A stretch of 64,000 bases of DNA from Haliea sp963974125 (GCA_963974125.1 CAXBCH010000024.1:1-64000), one strand, 5' to 3'; shown: positions 35,343 through 44,511, numbered from the stretch's first letter. Notes: generated from the letters alone by a model not told the origin. A program made the numbers and translations.

Positions 35343-37501
35343 GCCGTACCTCCGCGCCGCCACTGGTGATAGCGGGCCAGCCAGCGCAGCACCCGCTCCG
35401 GAGCGTGGGCCTTCTTCCACTCCCCGGCAGCGTACTTGTTGGCCTCCGCCAGGGTCGGGTAGGTGTGGATGGTGCCGAGAATCTTGTTCAGCCCCAGGCC
35501 GTGGCGCATCGCCAGCACGAACTCTGCCAGCAGGTCGCCGCCCTGGGTGCCGACGATGGTAGCGCCGAGGATGCGGTCGCGGCCCGGCACGGTCAGCACC
35601 TTGACGAAGCCGCTGGTGGCGCTGTCGGCAATGGCCCGGTCCAACTCCTTCAGCTCGAAGCGGGTTACCTCGAAGGGAATGTCGCGCTCGCGCGCCTCCT
35701 CTTCACTCAGGCCCACCCGCGCCACTTCCGGGTCGATAAAGGTGGTCCAGGGAATCACCGAGTAGTCCACCTTGAAGCGCTTGAACTGGCCGAACAGGGC
35801 GTTCACCGCCGCGTACCAGGCCATGTGCGAGGCGGTGTGAGTGAACTGGTAGGGCCCGGCAACATCGCCGGCAGCGTAGATGTTTGGGTACAGGGTTTCC
35901 AGGTAGTCGTTGGTCGTCACGGTTTTCGCAGTCGGTATGCCCAGTTCTTCCAGGCCGTAGCCGGTGAGGCGCGCCTTGCGCCCGACAGACACCAGCAACT
36001 GGTCGAACTCGATGGTTTTTTCCTCCCCCGCGTGGGCGACTACCAGCAGTTTGCGCTCGCCGTCGCGCTCGCAGCGCAGGGCGCTGTGTTCGGTCAGCAC
36101 CTGTACGCCGTCCCGCTGCAGCGCCTGTCGCGCCAGCTCGGAGACTTCCGGGTCCTCTTTATGCAGGATGCGGTCGCCGCGCTGGATCTGGGTCACTTCG
36201 CAGCCCAGGCGGGCAAAGGCCTGGGCCAGCTCGCAGCCGATCGGGCCGCCGCCCAGCACCAGCAGACGCCGGGGTGGAGCGTCCATGTCTGCAAAGGCGT
36301 CCCACATCGTGTCGCTGGTAACGTAGCCCACATCATCCAGGCCCGGCAGATCCGGGACCAGCGGCGCCGCGCCCGCGGCAATCACGATCGCCCGGGTGGT
36401 CAGGCGCTGGCTGCCGCCATCGTTGAGGGCGATGTCCACGGTCCAGGGGTCGATGATCCTGGCGTAGCCCTGCAGGACTTCCACCCCCAGGCCGGTATAG
36501 CGCTCGACGCTGTCGTGGGGCTCCACCTCGGCGATGATCCGGTGTACCCGCGCCATCACCGCGCGGAAGCTGAACTGCGGCGTTGCCGGCTCCAGCCCGT
36601 ACTGGTCGGCGTGGCGCATCTGCTGCGCGACCCTGGCGCTCTTGATCAGGGCCTTGCTGGGCACGCAGCCGTAATTGAGGCAGTCGCCGCCCATCTTGTG
36701 CGCTTCCACCAGGGTGACTTTGGCCTTCACCGCCGCGGCGATATAAGCCGATACCAGGCCGCCGGCGCCGGCGCCGATCACGATGAGATTGCGATCAAAG
36801 GTTTTCGGCTTCCGCCAGGGCTTGTAGACGCGTTTCTTCTGTACGAGCGCAACAATGGCCCTGGCGATCCAGGGAAACAGGCCCAGCAGCACAAAGGACA
36901 GCAGCAGCTCCAGCGACAGGATATCCCCGACCTGCTCTATCGCCGCCAGTTGGGTGCCCGCATTCACGTACACGGCGGTGCCGGCCAGCATGCCGACTTG
37001 GCTGATCCAGTAGAAGGTCCAGGTGCGCAGCCGGGTCAGGCCCATTACCAGGTTGATGATAAAGAAGGGAAAAATGGGCACCAGGCGCAGGGTGAACAGG
37101 TAGAAGGCGCCGTCGCGCTCGATCCCCCGGTCGATGGCCTTCAGGCGTTCGCCGAAACGCCGCTCCACGGTATCGCGCAGCAGGAAGCGCGCCACCAGGA
37201 AAGCCAGGGTGGCGCCGATGCTGGAGGCAAAGGAGACCAGCAGCAGGCCCTGCCAGAGCCCGAACAGGGCGCCGCCGGCCAGGGTCATGATTGCCGCGCC
37301 GGGCAGCGACAGGGCGGTGACAATGATATAAATGACAAAGTAGGCCGCCGGCACCAGCACCGGATACTGCGCCAGCAGCTCGGCGAAGCGCGCCTGGCTG
37401 GCCTTGAGCTGGACCAGGGTCAGGTAGTCGTCCAGGCCGAGGGCGAAGAAGCCTGCTACCAGGGCGACTACGGCAGCAAGCAAAACCAGCTTTTTGCTCA
37501 T
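35339..37501 (-). CDS. TVP38/VTT membrane domain fused to a mercuric reductase-like disulfide oxidoreductase
   Basis: 720 residues. Residues 1-225 are a TVP38/TMEM64 (VTT/DedA-like) membrane module with VTALSLPGAAIMTLAGGALFG and RLVPIFPFFIINLVMGL. Residues 235-720 form a class I pyridine nucleotide-disulfide oxidoreductase with NLIVIGAGAGGLVSAYIAA, redox pair CLNYGC in GGDCLNYGCVPSKA, a second nucleotide motif LVLGGGPIGCELAQ, and the FAD motif YAAGDVAG. The C-terminal dimer domain ends HTYPTLAE. It lacks the MerA C-terminal Cys pair. Start and stop overlaps tie it to arsS and DUF547, so the unit is an operon. A substrate (thiol, metalloid or quinone) is not known. Confidence 0.9.
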   Translation of the reverse strand: MSKKLVLLAAVVALVAGFFALGLDDYLTLVQLKASQARFAELLAQYPVLVPAAYFVIYIIVTALSLPGAAIMTLAGGALFGLWQGLLLVSFASSIGATLAFLVARFLLRDTVERRFGERLKAIDRGIERDGAFYLFTLRLVPIFPFFIINLVMGLTRLRTWTFYWISQVGMLAGTAVYVNAGTQLAAIEQVGDILSLELLLSFVLLGLFPWIARAIVALVQKKRVYKPWRKPKTFDRNLIVIGAGAGGLVSAYIAAAVKAKVTLVEAHKMGGDCLNYGCVPSKALIKSARVAQQMRHADQYGLEPATPQFSFRAVMARVHRIIAEVEPHDSVERYTGLGVEVLQGYARIIDPWTVDIALNDGGSQRLTTRAIVIAAGAAPLVPDLPGLDDVGYVTSDTMWDAFADMDAPPRRLLVLGGGPIGCELAQAFARLGCEVTQIQRGDRILHKEDPEVSELARQALQRDGVQVLTEHSALRCERDGERKLLVVAHAGEEKTIEFDQLLVSVGRKARLTGYGLEELGIPTAKTVTTNDYLETLYPNIYAAGDVAGPYQFTHTASHMAWYAAVNALFGQFKRFKVDYSVIPWTTFIDPEVARVGLSEEEARERDIPFEVTRFELKELDRAIADSATSGFVKVLTVPGRDRILGATIVGTQGGDLLAEFVLAMRHGLGLNKILGTIHTYPTLAEANKYAAGEWKKAHAPERVLRWLARYHQWRRGGTA

Positions 37502-38460
37502 TAACTCAGGGCTCCGCCGCAGCTGCTGCCCTGGCCCGCGGTGCAGCCGTAGCAGTGATCGGCAATGCGGATTTCCCGGCCGTCGATAGCGCTGTCCAGC
37601 AGGCTGCGCAGATGGGGGCGCGGGCTCGCCCCCGGCAGCGGCAGGTCAAGTTGCTGGTTGAAGTCGCAGTCGTAGAGGTAGCCCTGCCAGTCTACGCTCA
37701 CCAGGGACCGGCACATCACCGAGTCGAGGTTTTGCGGCTGGTAGGCGTCCTTCAGCAGTTGCATGTAGGTGCCGAACTGGCCCTTGGAGATCAGGGTACT
37801 GCCAAAGCGCTTGATCGGCATGTTGGCGAGGGTGAACAGGGCATTGAATTCGATCCCGAAGTGCTTGTGCAGCTCGCGCTTGTAGTCCGCTTCCAGCGCT
37901 CCCTGTTCCGGCGGCAGGCTGGGCCCCAGCGGGTTGTAGACCAAATTCAGGGTCAGGCCGCTGTCGGCCCGGCCGTAGCCCAGTGAATTCAGCGCCTGCA
38001 GCGCGGCGATACTCTTGTCGAACACACCGTCGCCGCGCTGCTGGTCGACATTGGCCGGGGAGTAGCAGGGCATGGAGGCGATAATCTCCACCCGGTGCTG
38101 CGCCAGGAATCCGGCCATGTCCTCGTAGCCCGGCTCCCGGAGGATGGTCAGGTTGCAGCGGTCCATCACCTTCACCCCCAGTGCGCTGGCCGCCGTCACC
38201 AGGTCGCGAAACCGCGGGTGCATCTCTGGGGCGCCACCGGTCAGGTCCAGCAGCTGGATGTCGCGGGCCCTGAGCACCTGGGGAATCAGGTCGATGTGCG
38301 CATCGTCCATCATCTCGGTGCGGGTGGGACCGGCATTGACGTGGCAGTGCACGCAGCTCTGGTTGCACAGGTAGCCCAGGTTCACCTGCAGGGTCTGCAG
38401 TTCGCCCCGCTTGATCGTAGGGAAGTCGGTCGCTTCCAGCAGGGGTAGCGTTGCATGCAT
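37501..38460 (-). CDS. arsS: Radical SAM protein ArsS (arsenosugar biosynthesis)
   Basis: 319 residues. The radical SAM ligands are CNQSCVHC in LGYLCNQSCVHCHVNAGPTR (about residues 32-39). The ArsS/DUF3641 C-terminal half carries further cysteines: CRSLVSVDWQGYLYDCDFNQQL, then HCYGCTAGQGSSCGG. ArsS adds the 5'-deoxyadenosyl group to dimethylarsenite in arsenosugar synthesis. No arsM is in the window. The stop and the next start overlap (TAATG), starting a three-gene operon. Confidence 0.9.
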   Translation of the reverse strand: MHATLPLLEATDFPTIKRGELQTLQVNLGYLCNQSCVHCHVNAGPTRTEMMDDAHIDLIPQVLRARDIQLLDLTGGAPEMHPRFRDLVTAASALGVKVMDRCNLTILREPGYEDMAGFLAQHRVEIIASMPCYSPANVDQQRGDGVFDKSIAALQALNSLGYGRADSGLTLNLVYNPLGPSLPPEQGALEADYKRELHKHFGIEFNALFTLANMPIKRFGSTLISKGQFGTYMQLLKDAYQPQNLDSVMCRSLVSVDWQGYLYDCDFNQQLDLPLPGASPRPHLRSLLDSAIDGREIRIADHCYGCTAGQGSSCGGALS

Positions 38461-38621
38461 GCGGTGGAATCCTTTTATGCCCGGGTTTCGTGCTTCATTA
38501 ATATGATGCGGGTGCTCGTGGAATGTTACGGTTGAGCGAGCGTTATTGGACCAGAGTGGGTGGAAATGGTTGCGGTATTTTCAGCCCAGGCAGTCTACAG
38601 GTCAGAGTATAGCGGTCGCCT

Positions 38622-38652
38622 GAAAAGAAAAACCCGCCGGATGGCGGGTCTT
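38622..38652 (-). terminator. Rho-independent terminator of the small sorted-protein gene
   Basis: Read on the minus strand, ACCCGCC pairs with GGCGGGT across a 4-base loop, followed by TTTTTCTTTT. It begins about 25 bases after that gene's stop codon. The opposite strand has only a short T run, so direction is clear. Confidence 0.85.
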
Positions 38653-38675
38653 TACGGCGTTAATGCTGCTTTCGG

Positions 38676-39215
38676 CTAGTCATCACAAATGGCCAGCGCG
38701 CACTGGTCGCCGGCGGCTACCGGACTGCCGACTACACAGGCCGGTGCCGATTCATTGTTGTTGGGTACCAGGGTGCAGGCCTGGTTCGCATCGACGAAAG
38801 TGTAACCCAGGATGCGCATCGGGTTGGGGCAGTCATTGGTAAAGATGTTGCCACCGCGCTCGAACATCTGGTAGCTGCCGCCAGTCTCGCAGTCTCCCTG
38901 GGAGGTAACGCTGAAGGAACTGGTTGCCAGGGTCCGCTCTACTCCGAGGCCGCCGCTGATCAGGCCTGCGCTAAACAGGGCCACGGCGGCGGCTCGACCT
39001 GCGGACCCATTCCGTGAAGCTCTCAGGGCGACGATCGCCAGCAGGACACCCAGTGCAATCAGCGCCGACGTGCCCAGAGTGGGCACGCCTGCCAGCGCGC
39101 CGGGCCCGAAGTCGACGATCACACCAGGCCCTCCAGCGAGACTGGCGGGTGCTGCCAGCAAGGCAGGGATGCCTGCAATCAATACTGCGAAGTGTTTTCT
39201 CGACAAATGAACCAT
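38676..39215 (-). CDS. Small exported protein with internal exosortase-type signal (midcut-by-XrtH-like)
   Basis: 179 residues. A signal peptide (VLIAGIPALLAAPASLAGG) is followed at residues 44-47 by VPTL, then a hydrophobic helix and an RASRNGSAGR basic cluster. This is the IPTL-CTERM type sorting signature, but in the middle of the protein, not at its end. Residues 100-179 form a cysteine-containing domain (QGDCE, NDCP, QACT, PACVVG, QCALAICDD). The layout matches what I recall as the midcut-by-XrtH family. GGGGAG precedes the ATG and a strong terminator follows, so it is a single-gene unit. No exosortase gene is in the window. Confidence 0.78.
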   Translation of the reverse strand: MVHLSRKHFAVLIAGIPALLAAPASLAGGPGVIVDFGPGALAGVPTLGTSALIALGVLLAIVALRASRNGSAGRAAAVALFSAGLISGGLGVERTLATSSFSVTSQGDCETGGSYQMFERGGNIFTNDCPNPMRILGYTFVDANQACTLVPNNNESAPACVVGSPVAAGDQCALAICDD

Positions 39216-39338
39216 GACTCGCTCCCCACGAAATAAATTCTTGTTTATTTCTTTTACCGTAAAGATTTGGCGAGCGCAAGGGTGTGTGTGCCTGCAGGTG
39301 GAGCGAGAGCTGCCTATGCAGCGGCACTGTTTGCTAGA

Positions 39339-40199
39339 ATGGCGAGTGTGCAATGGAGGGATGTCGTGGAATCCGAGGTCGTCGTCAGTTCTTTCTCTAC
39401 CCTGGTGTACACCTTCACCTTTGCGGTGTTTGGCTTGTGCATGTTGTGGGAGATGTTTGCTCCCCGGCGCGCGGATACCGGAGGGGTAGCCTGGCGCTGG
39501 GGCAACAACTTCACCCTTGGCCTGGTCAACTGGTACCTCTCCGCGGTCGCCAACACCCTGCTGATCCTGTGGGTGGCCGAGTGGACCGACCGGCGCGAGC
39601 TGGGGCTCATGTCGTATCTGGATTGGGGGCCGCTGCCGCAGTTCCTGATACTGCTCGCCGCGACCCAGCTGCTGGGATACTGGGTGCATGTGGCCTTTCA
39701 CCGCGTCCCCTGGCTGTGGCCCATTCATGCTGTGCATCACTCTGATACCCAGGTCGATGTGTCCACCAGTTACCGGCACCACCCTCTGGAGCCGCTCCTC
39801 ACCCTGCCGATCAGCGCGCCTCTGGTTTTCCTGCTCGGCGTGTCCCTGGAAGCCGCCGCGGCCTACCGCCTGTTCGCGGTGCTGGCGACGGTGTTCAGCC
39901 ACAGCAACGTCCGGGTTCCCGAGGGGCTGGAGCGGCGCCTGCGCTGGCTGGTCCTGACACCGGATTTCCACCGGGTGCACCACAGTTCCGAACCCCGCTA
40001 CACCAACAGCAACTACGGTTCGCTGGTACCCTGGTTCGACTACCTGTTCGGTTCCGCGCGTCACTGGGCGTACGACGAGCACGAAACCAGGGAGCTGGGC
40101 CTTGAGTACCTGCGCGAGCCGCGCGACTCGCGCTTCGACCACTTGCTGACCCAGCCGCTGTCGGTGCCCACGGTCGGCGGCCAGGAGCAGCGCCAGTAG
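39339..40199 (+). CDS. Sterol desaturase / fatty acid hydroxylase family membrane protein
   Basis: 286 residues from the first ATG of the frame; a TTG further upstream is unlikely. The histidine clusters of the di-iron site are HVAFH (117-121), HAVHH (130-134) and, later, HRVHH. Four membrane-associated hydrophobic stretches are visible. The family hydroxylates or desaturates lipids, such as fatty acid or sterol/hopanoid substrates, using O2. The gene is divergent from the sorted-protein gene. Substrate is not determinable. Confidence 0.87.
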   Translation: MASVQWRDVVESEVVVSSFSTLVYTFTFAVFGLCMLWEMFAPRRADTGGVAWRWGNNFTLGLVNWYLSAVANTLLILWVAEWTDRRELGLMSYLDWGPLPQFLILLAATQLLGYWVHVAFHRVPWLWPIHAVHHSDTQVDVSTSYRHHPLEPLLTLPISAPLVFLLGVSLEAAAAYRLFAVLATVFSHSNVRVPEGLERRLRWLVLTPDFHRVHHSSEPRYTNSNYGSLVPWFDYLFGSARHWAYDEHETRELGLEYLREPRDSRFDHLLTQPLSVPTVGGQEQRQ

Positions 40200-40223
40200 A
40201 CCAGTAATGCCGGGTTTCCGGCG

Positions 40224-40252
40224 GTGAATTCCGTTTCGCTTTCTTCTATAAT
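40224..40252 (+). promoter_or_regulatory. Putative sigma-70 promoter of the his cluster
   Basis: TATAAT at 40247-40252 is a perfect -10, with a poor -35 (GTGAAT) 17 bases upstream. The hisB start is about 62 bases downstream. Confidence 0.4.
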
Positions 40253-40313
40253 GGCGCGCTTTTCCGGGCCCCGCCCCGGTTCCCATTCGCCAGAGCAGGT
40301 TCTGGAGCACAGC

Positions 40314-40907
40314 ATGTCCGAGCGCAAGGCCAGCGTCACCCGCAATACCCTCGAAACCCGGATCACCGCCACGGTGAACCTGGACGGTTCCGGGCAGGCG
40401 CAATTCGACACCGGCATTCCCTTCCTGGAGCACATGCTGGACCAGATTGCCCGCCATGGCATGATGGATCTGGATATCGTTGCCAAGGGCGACCTGCACA
40501 TCGATGATCACCACACGGTGGAGGATATCGGCATCACCCTGGGCCAGGCGTTCACCAGGGCCGTGGGTGACAAGAAGGGCATTGTCCGCTACGGCCACAG
40601 CTATGTGCCGCTGGACGAGGCCCTGTCCCGGGTGGTGGTGGATTTTTCCGGCCGCCCCGGGCTGGTCTACCACATCCCCTTCACCCGCGCCCAGGTCGGG
40701 GGCTTCGACGTCGACCTGTTCCAGGAATTCTTCCAGGGCTTCGTCAACCACGCCCAGGTCACCCTGCACATCGACAACCTGCGCGGCGACAACAGTCACC
40801 ACCAGATCGAGACCGTGTTCAAGGCCTTCGGTCGTGCCCTGCGCATGGCCCTGGCCGAGGACCCGGCGATGGCCGGCATTACCCCCTCCACCAAGGGTGT
40901 GCTGTAA
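40314..40907 (+). CDS. hisB: Imidazoleglycerol-phosphate dehydratase
   Basis: 197 residues, the short monofunctional form without the phosphatase domain. Metal-binding motifs are present: FLEHMLDQIARHG, HIDDHHTVEDIGI, and NSHHQIE near 160-170. It dehydrates imidazole glycerol phosphate to imidazole acetol phosphate in histidine synthesis. TGGAGC precedes the ATG. It leads hisBHAF. Confidence 0.97.
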   Translation: MSERKASVTRNTLETRITATVNLDGSGQAQFDTGIPFLEHMLDQIARHGMMDLDIVAKGDLHIDDHHTVEDIGITLGQAFTRAVGDKKGIVRYGHSYVPLDEALSRVVVDFSGRPGLVYHIPFTRAQVGGFDVDLFQEFFQGFVNHAQVTLHIDNLRGDNSHHQIETVFKAFGRALRMALAEDPAMAGITPSTKGVL

Positions 40908-40911
40908 AGCC

Positions 40912-41562
40912 GTGAGTGGCACCGTAGCAGTTATCGACTATGGCATGGGCAACCTGCATTCGGTGGCCAGTGCCCTGGCCCATGTCGGCGCCGACAAGGT
41001 GGTGGTTACCCACGACGCCGCGCAGATCCGCGCCGCCGACCGGGTGGTATTTCCCGGTGTGGGCGCCATCCGCGATTGCATGGCGGAAATCCGGCGCCTG
41101 CATTGCGACGAACTGTTGCAGTTGGCGCTGACCGAACAGCGCAAGCCGGTACTGGCCATCTGTGTCGGCATGCAGGCCCTGCTCGACAGCTCCGAGGAAA
41201 ACGGCGGCGTGCCCTGCCTCGGCATCATCCCGGGCCGGGTGCGCTATTTTGGCCACCCCCTGCTGGCCGCCGATGGTACCCGCCTGAAGGTGCCGCACAT
41301 GGGCTGGAACACGGTGCACAAGGTGAGTGAGCACCCACTCTGGAGCGGCATCGCCGACGGCACCCGGTTCTATTTTGTGCACAGCTACTATGTTACCGCC
41401 GACGACCGCAGCCTGGTCACCGGCAGCGTCGACTACGGGGTCAGTGCCGATGCGGCCCTGGCGCGCGACAACCTCTTCGCCACCCAGTTTCACCCGGAGA
41501 AAAGCCATACCGCCGGGCTGCAACTGCTGCGCAACTTTCTCGACTGGAACCCCGCATGCTGA
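40912..41562 (+). CDS. hisH: Imidazole glycerol phosphate synthase, glutaminase subunit
   Basis: 216 residues from the GTG four bases after hisB. The triad is Cys in AICVGMQALLD, and His and Glu in QFHPEKS. It hydrolyses glutamine and passes ammonia to HisF. The end overlaps hisA by seven bases. Confidence 0.97.
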   Translation: MSGTVAVIDYGMGNLHSVASALAHVGADKVVVTHDAAQIRAADRVVFPGVGAIRDCMAEIRRLHCDELLQLALTEQRKPVLAICVGMQALLDSSEENGGVPCLGIIPGRVRYFGHPLLAADGTRLKVPHMGWNTVHKVSEHPLWSGIADGTRFYFVHSYYVTADDRSLVTGSVDYGVSADAALARDNLFATQFHPEKSHTAGLQLLRNFLDWNPAC

Positions 41563-42290
41563 TTATTCCCGCCATTGACCTCAAGGACGGCCAGTGCGTG
41601 CGCCTGCGCCAGGGCCTCATGGAGGACAGCACCGTGTTCTCCGACGACCCGGTGGCCGTGGCCAGACGCTGGGTGGAGGCCGGCTGCCGGCGCCTGCACC
41701 TGGTGGACCTGAACGGCGCCTTCGCCGGTGAGCCGGTGAACGGCGAGGTGGTCACCGCGATTGCGGCGGCCTGGCCCGGTTTGCCGGTGCAGATTGGCGG
41801 TGGCATCCGCAATCTGGAAACCATCGAGCACTATGTACGTGCCGGGGTCAGCTACGTGATCATCGGTACCAAAGCGGTGAAGGAACCCGCGTTTGTCGCC
41901 GAAGCCTGCCGCGCCTTCCCGGGCAAGGTCATCGTCGGCCTGGATGCGAAGGACGGCCTGGTGGCCACCGACGGCTGGGCGGAAGTGTCCACCGTGCTGG
42001 CGACGGACCTGGCCAGGCGCTTCGAGGCCGATGGCGTCGCCGCCATCGTCTACACGGATATCGCCCGCGACGGCATGATGCAGGGGGTCAACGTGGAGGC
42101 CACGGTGGCCATGGCCCGCGCCTCCAGCATCCCGGTCATCGCCTCCGGCGGCATCACCAACCTCGACGATATCCGCGCCCTCAATGCGGTCGCCCACGAG
42201 GGCATCTGCGGGGCCATCACCGGCCGCGCCATCTACGAGGGCACCCTGGACGTGGCCGAGGCCCAGCGCCTCTGCGACGAGGGCAGCTGA
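41556..42290 (+). CDS. hisA: Phosphoribosylformimino-5-aminoimidazole carboxamide ribotide isomerase
   Basis: 244 residues, a TIM barrel with the phosphate sites IQIGGGIR-like VQIGGGIRNL and VIASGGITNL. The catalytic aspartates lie in IPAIDLKDG and VYTDIARDG. It isomerises ProFAR to PRFAR for HisHF. It overlaps hisH and is followed three bases later by hisF. Confidence 0.97.
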   Translation: MLIIPAIDLKDGQCVRLRQGLMEDSTVFSDDPVAVARRWVEAGCRRLHLVDLNGAFAGEPVNGEVVTAIAAAWPGLPVQIGGGIRNLETIEHYVRAGVSYVIIGTKAVKEPAFVAEACRAFPGKVIVGLDAKDGLVATDGWAEVSTVLATDLARRFEADGVAAIVYTDIARDGMMQGVNVEATVAMARASSIPVIASGGITNLDDIRALNAVAHEGICGAITGRAIYEGTLDVAEAQRLCDEGS

Positions 42291-42293
42291 GCC

Positions 42294-43067
42294 GTGGGCC
42301 TGGCCAAGCGCATCATTCCCTGCCTGGATGTGGACAACGGCCGGGTGGTCAAGGGTGTCAATTTTGTCGGCATCCGCGACGCCGGCGACCCGGTGGAGAT
42401 CGCTCGCCGCTACAATGAGCAGGGCGCCGACGAGATCACCTTCCTCGATATCACCGCCAGCCACGAGGACCGCGACACCACCGTTCACACTGTCGAGCAG
42501 ATTGCCGAGCAGGTCTTTATCCCGCTCACCGTGGGCGGTGGCATCCGTTCCCTGCAGGACATCCGCACCATGCTCAATGCCGGTGCCGACAAGGTCAGCA
42601 TCAACACCGCCGCCATCCACAACCCGGAACTGGTGCGCCAGGCTTCGGAGCGTTTCGGTGCCCAGTGCATCGTGGTGGCCATCGATGCCAAGCGGGTGGC
42701 CGATGTAGACGGCCAGCCGCGCTGGGAGATTTTCACCCACGGCGGACGCAAGCCCACCGGCATCGACGCGGTGGCCTGGGCAGTGAAAATGGCCGAGCTG
42801 GGTGCCGGAGAAATTCTCCTCACCAGCATGGACCGCGACGGTACTAGGAACGGCTTCGAGCTGGGGGTTACCCGCGCCATCACCGATGCGGTGGATATCC
42901 CGGTGATTGCCTCCGGCGGCGTTGGCGACCTGCAGCACCTGGTAGATGGTATCCTGCTGGGCGGCGCCGACGCGGTACTGGCGGCCAGCATCTTTCACTT
43001 CGGGGAGTTCACGGTGCCCCAGGCCAAGGCCTACATGGCGGAGCACGGGATCGAGGTTCGAGCCTGA
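42294..43067 (+). CDS. hisF: Imidazole glycerol phosphate synthase, cyclase subunit
   Basis: 257 residues from GTG. The barrel begins LAKRIIPCLDVDNGRVVKGV (catalytic Asp near residue 11). Phosphate loops are TVGGGIRSL and VIASGGVGDL; the second catalytic Asp is in LLTSMDRDGT. It forms IGP and AICAR with HisH. No hisI or hisE follows; a GGDEF gene comes next. Confidence 0.97.
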   Translation: MGLAKRIIPCLDVDNGRVVKGVNFVGIRDAGDPVEIARRYNEQGADEITFLDITASHEDRDTTVHTVEQIAEQVFIPLTVGGGIRSLQDIRTMLNAGADKVSINTAAIHNPELVRQASERFGAQCIVVAIDAKRVADVDGQPRWEIFTHGGRKPTGIDAVAWAVKMAELGAGEILLTSMDRDGTRNGFELGVTRAITDAVDIPVIASGGVGDLQHLVDGILLGGADAVLAASIFHFGEFTVPQAKAYMAEHGIEVRA

Positions 43068-43096
43068 ATCCTGCGCTGCGCAGGGAGGTACTCACA

Positions 43097-44428
43097 ATGG
43101 TCGACCATCTCGCAGAGCCCTCGCTCACCCAGTTTCTCGATTTGCTGCTCGATGTTGTCTGCGTGGTCGATAAAGACGGCCGCTTCCAGTATGTATCCGC
43201 CGCCTGCGAACGCGTATTCGGTTTCACCCAGCAGGAGATGGTGGGCAAGACCGTGCAGGATCTGGTGCACCCGGAAGACCGGGAGACCACTCTGAATATT
43301 GCCAGTCAGGTAATGGCCGGCACCGACAGCACCCAGTTCGAGAATCGCTATCTGCGCAAGGACGGCGAAGTGGTTCACATCATGTGGAGTGCGCGCTGGT
43401 CTGAGCAGGACCAGATCCGCATCGGCGTCGCCCGCGACATTACCCGGCGCAAGCAGGCCGAGCTGAAGCAGTCTGCCCTGTTGCGGATTTCCCAGGCCGC
43501 CCACCGGACTCGGGACCTGGCTATCCTGCTGGAGCAGATCCGTGAGATCGTTGCCGCCCTGGTGCCCTGCCAGGGATTCTATGTCGCCCTGCGGTCCGAA
43601 CGTGACGGGCACTGGACTTACCCGTATTACCGCGATGATCGGGATCTCGCACCCGGGAATGCGCCAGAGGGCCTGGAACCGCTCGGCGAGCGGGTCTGCG
43701 CCGAGGGCCGGATGCTGTTGCTGGATCCCGAAGCGCTGGCCGGCGCAGACACGAACCGCGACGGCGGGCAGCCGCGTTACTGGCTGGGTGCGCCGCTGGT
43801 CACCGAGCAGGGTGTCATCGGTGTGCTGGTGGTCAAGAGTTACTCCCCGGAGGTTCGCCTTGGCGAGGAGGACCAGGAGCTGCTCGAGTTCGTGGCGGAC
43901 CAGGTGGCCGTCGCCATCAGTCAGGCGCGGATGCTGGCGCAATTGGAACAGCGGGCCCAGTACGATGCCCTGACCGGCCTGCCCAATCGGGCCCTGCTGC
44001 ATGATCGCCTGGGCCGGGCGATCAGCGCCGCCGAACGCCAGTCCAGCATGTTCGCACTGTTGTTTGTCGACATGGATGACTTCAAGCGGGTCAACGACCT
44101 GCGGGGGCATGCCGCCGGCGACCGCCTGTTGCAACTCACGGCGCAGCGTCTGCTGGCCAGTGTGCGCGCCTCCGATACGGTCGCCCGGCTGGGCGGGGAC
44201 GAGTTTGTGGTTGTCCTGGAGGGACTGGCAGCCGCCGATCACGCACAGGACCTGGTGGGCAAGATCCAGCGCGCCTTTGCCCTGCCCTTCGAGCTGGAGC
44301 AGGAGTCCGTGCTCTCGCCCCTGAGCATTGGCGTGGCCCTGTATCCTCGTGATGGCACCTCGCCCGCGGCGCTGCTGCAGCGCGCGGACCAGCGCATGTA
44401 CGCCGCCAAGGGCGGCTCCGCGGCGTAG
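43097..44428 (+). CDS. PAS-GAF-GGDEF diguanylate cyclase
   Basis: 443 residues. A PAS domain (about 8-125) has VVDKDGRFQYVSAACERVFGFTQQE and a PAC-type end. A GAF domain (about 140-280) follows. The GGDEF domain (about 285-440) keeps RLGGDEFVVV near residue 367, and an inhibitory I-site RASD five residues before it. The output is c-di-GMP from two GTP, controlled by whatever ligand the PAS/GAF domains bind. There is no EAL domain. It begins 29 bases after hisF; a perfect short dyad lies just before its ribosome site. Confidence 0.92.
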   Translation: MVDHLAEPSLTQFLDLLLDVVCVVDKDGRFQYVSAACERVFGFTQQEMVGKTVQDLVHPEDRETTLNIASQVMAGTDSTQFENRYLRKDGEVVHIMWSARWSEQDQIRIGVARDITRRKQAELKQSALLRISQAAHRTRDLAILLEQIREIVAALVPCQGFYVALRSERDGHWTYPYYRDDRDLAPGNAPEGLEPLGERVCAEGRMLLLDPEALAGADTNRDGGQPRYWLGAPLVTEQGVIGVLVVKSYSPEVRLGEEDQELLEFVADQVAVAISQARMLAQLEQRAQYDALTGLPNRALLHDRLGRAISAAERQSSMFALLFVDMDDFKRVNDLRGHAAGDRLLQLTAQRLLASVRASDTVARLGGDEFVVVLEGLAAADHAQDLVGKIQRAFALPFELEQESVLSPLSIGVALYPRDGTSPAALLQRADQRMYAAKGGSAA

Positions 44429-44511
44429 CGAGCTGGCGCACCGGTTCCGTGCGCGCGTTGTCACGTCACCGGCAAGGCAGTAGTCTTGGGCACCACGCGG
44501 GAGGGATCGCC

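Noticed and set aside
35366..37504. 712-codon frame antisense to the TVP38-reductase gene
   Set aside because: Composition is His/Gln/Gly-rich without motifs; the opposite strand has a complete enzyme.
39216..40922. Upstream extension of the sorted-protein frame to 748 codons
   Set aside because: It is antisense to the sterol desaturase and hisB and passes the signal-peptide start at 39215 with its ribosome site.
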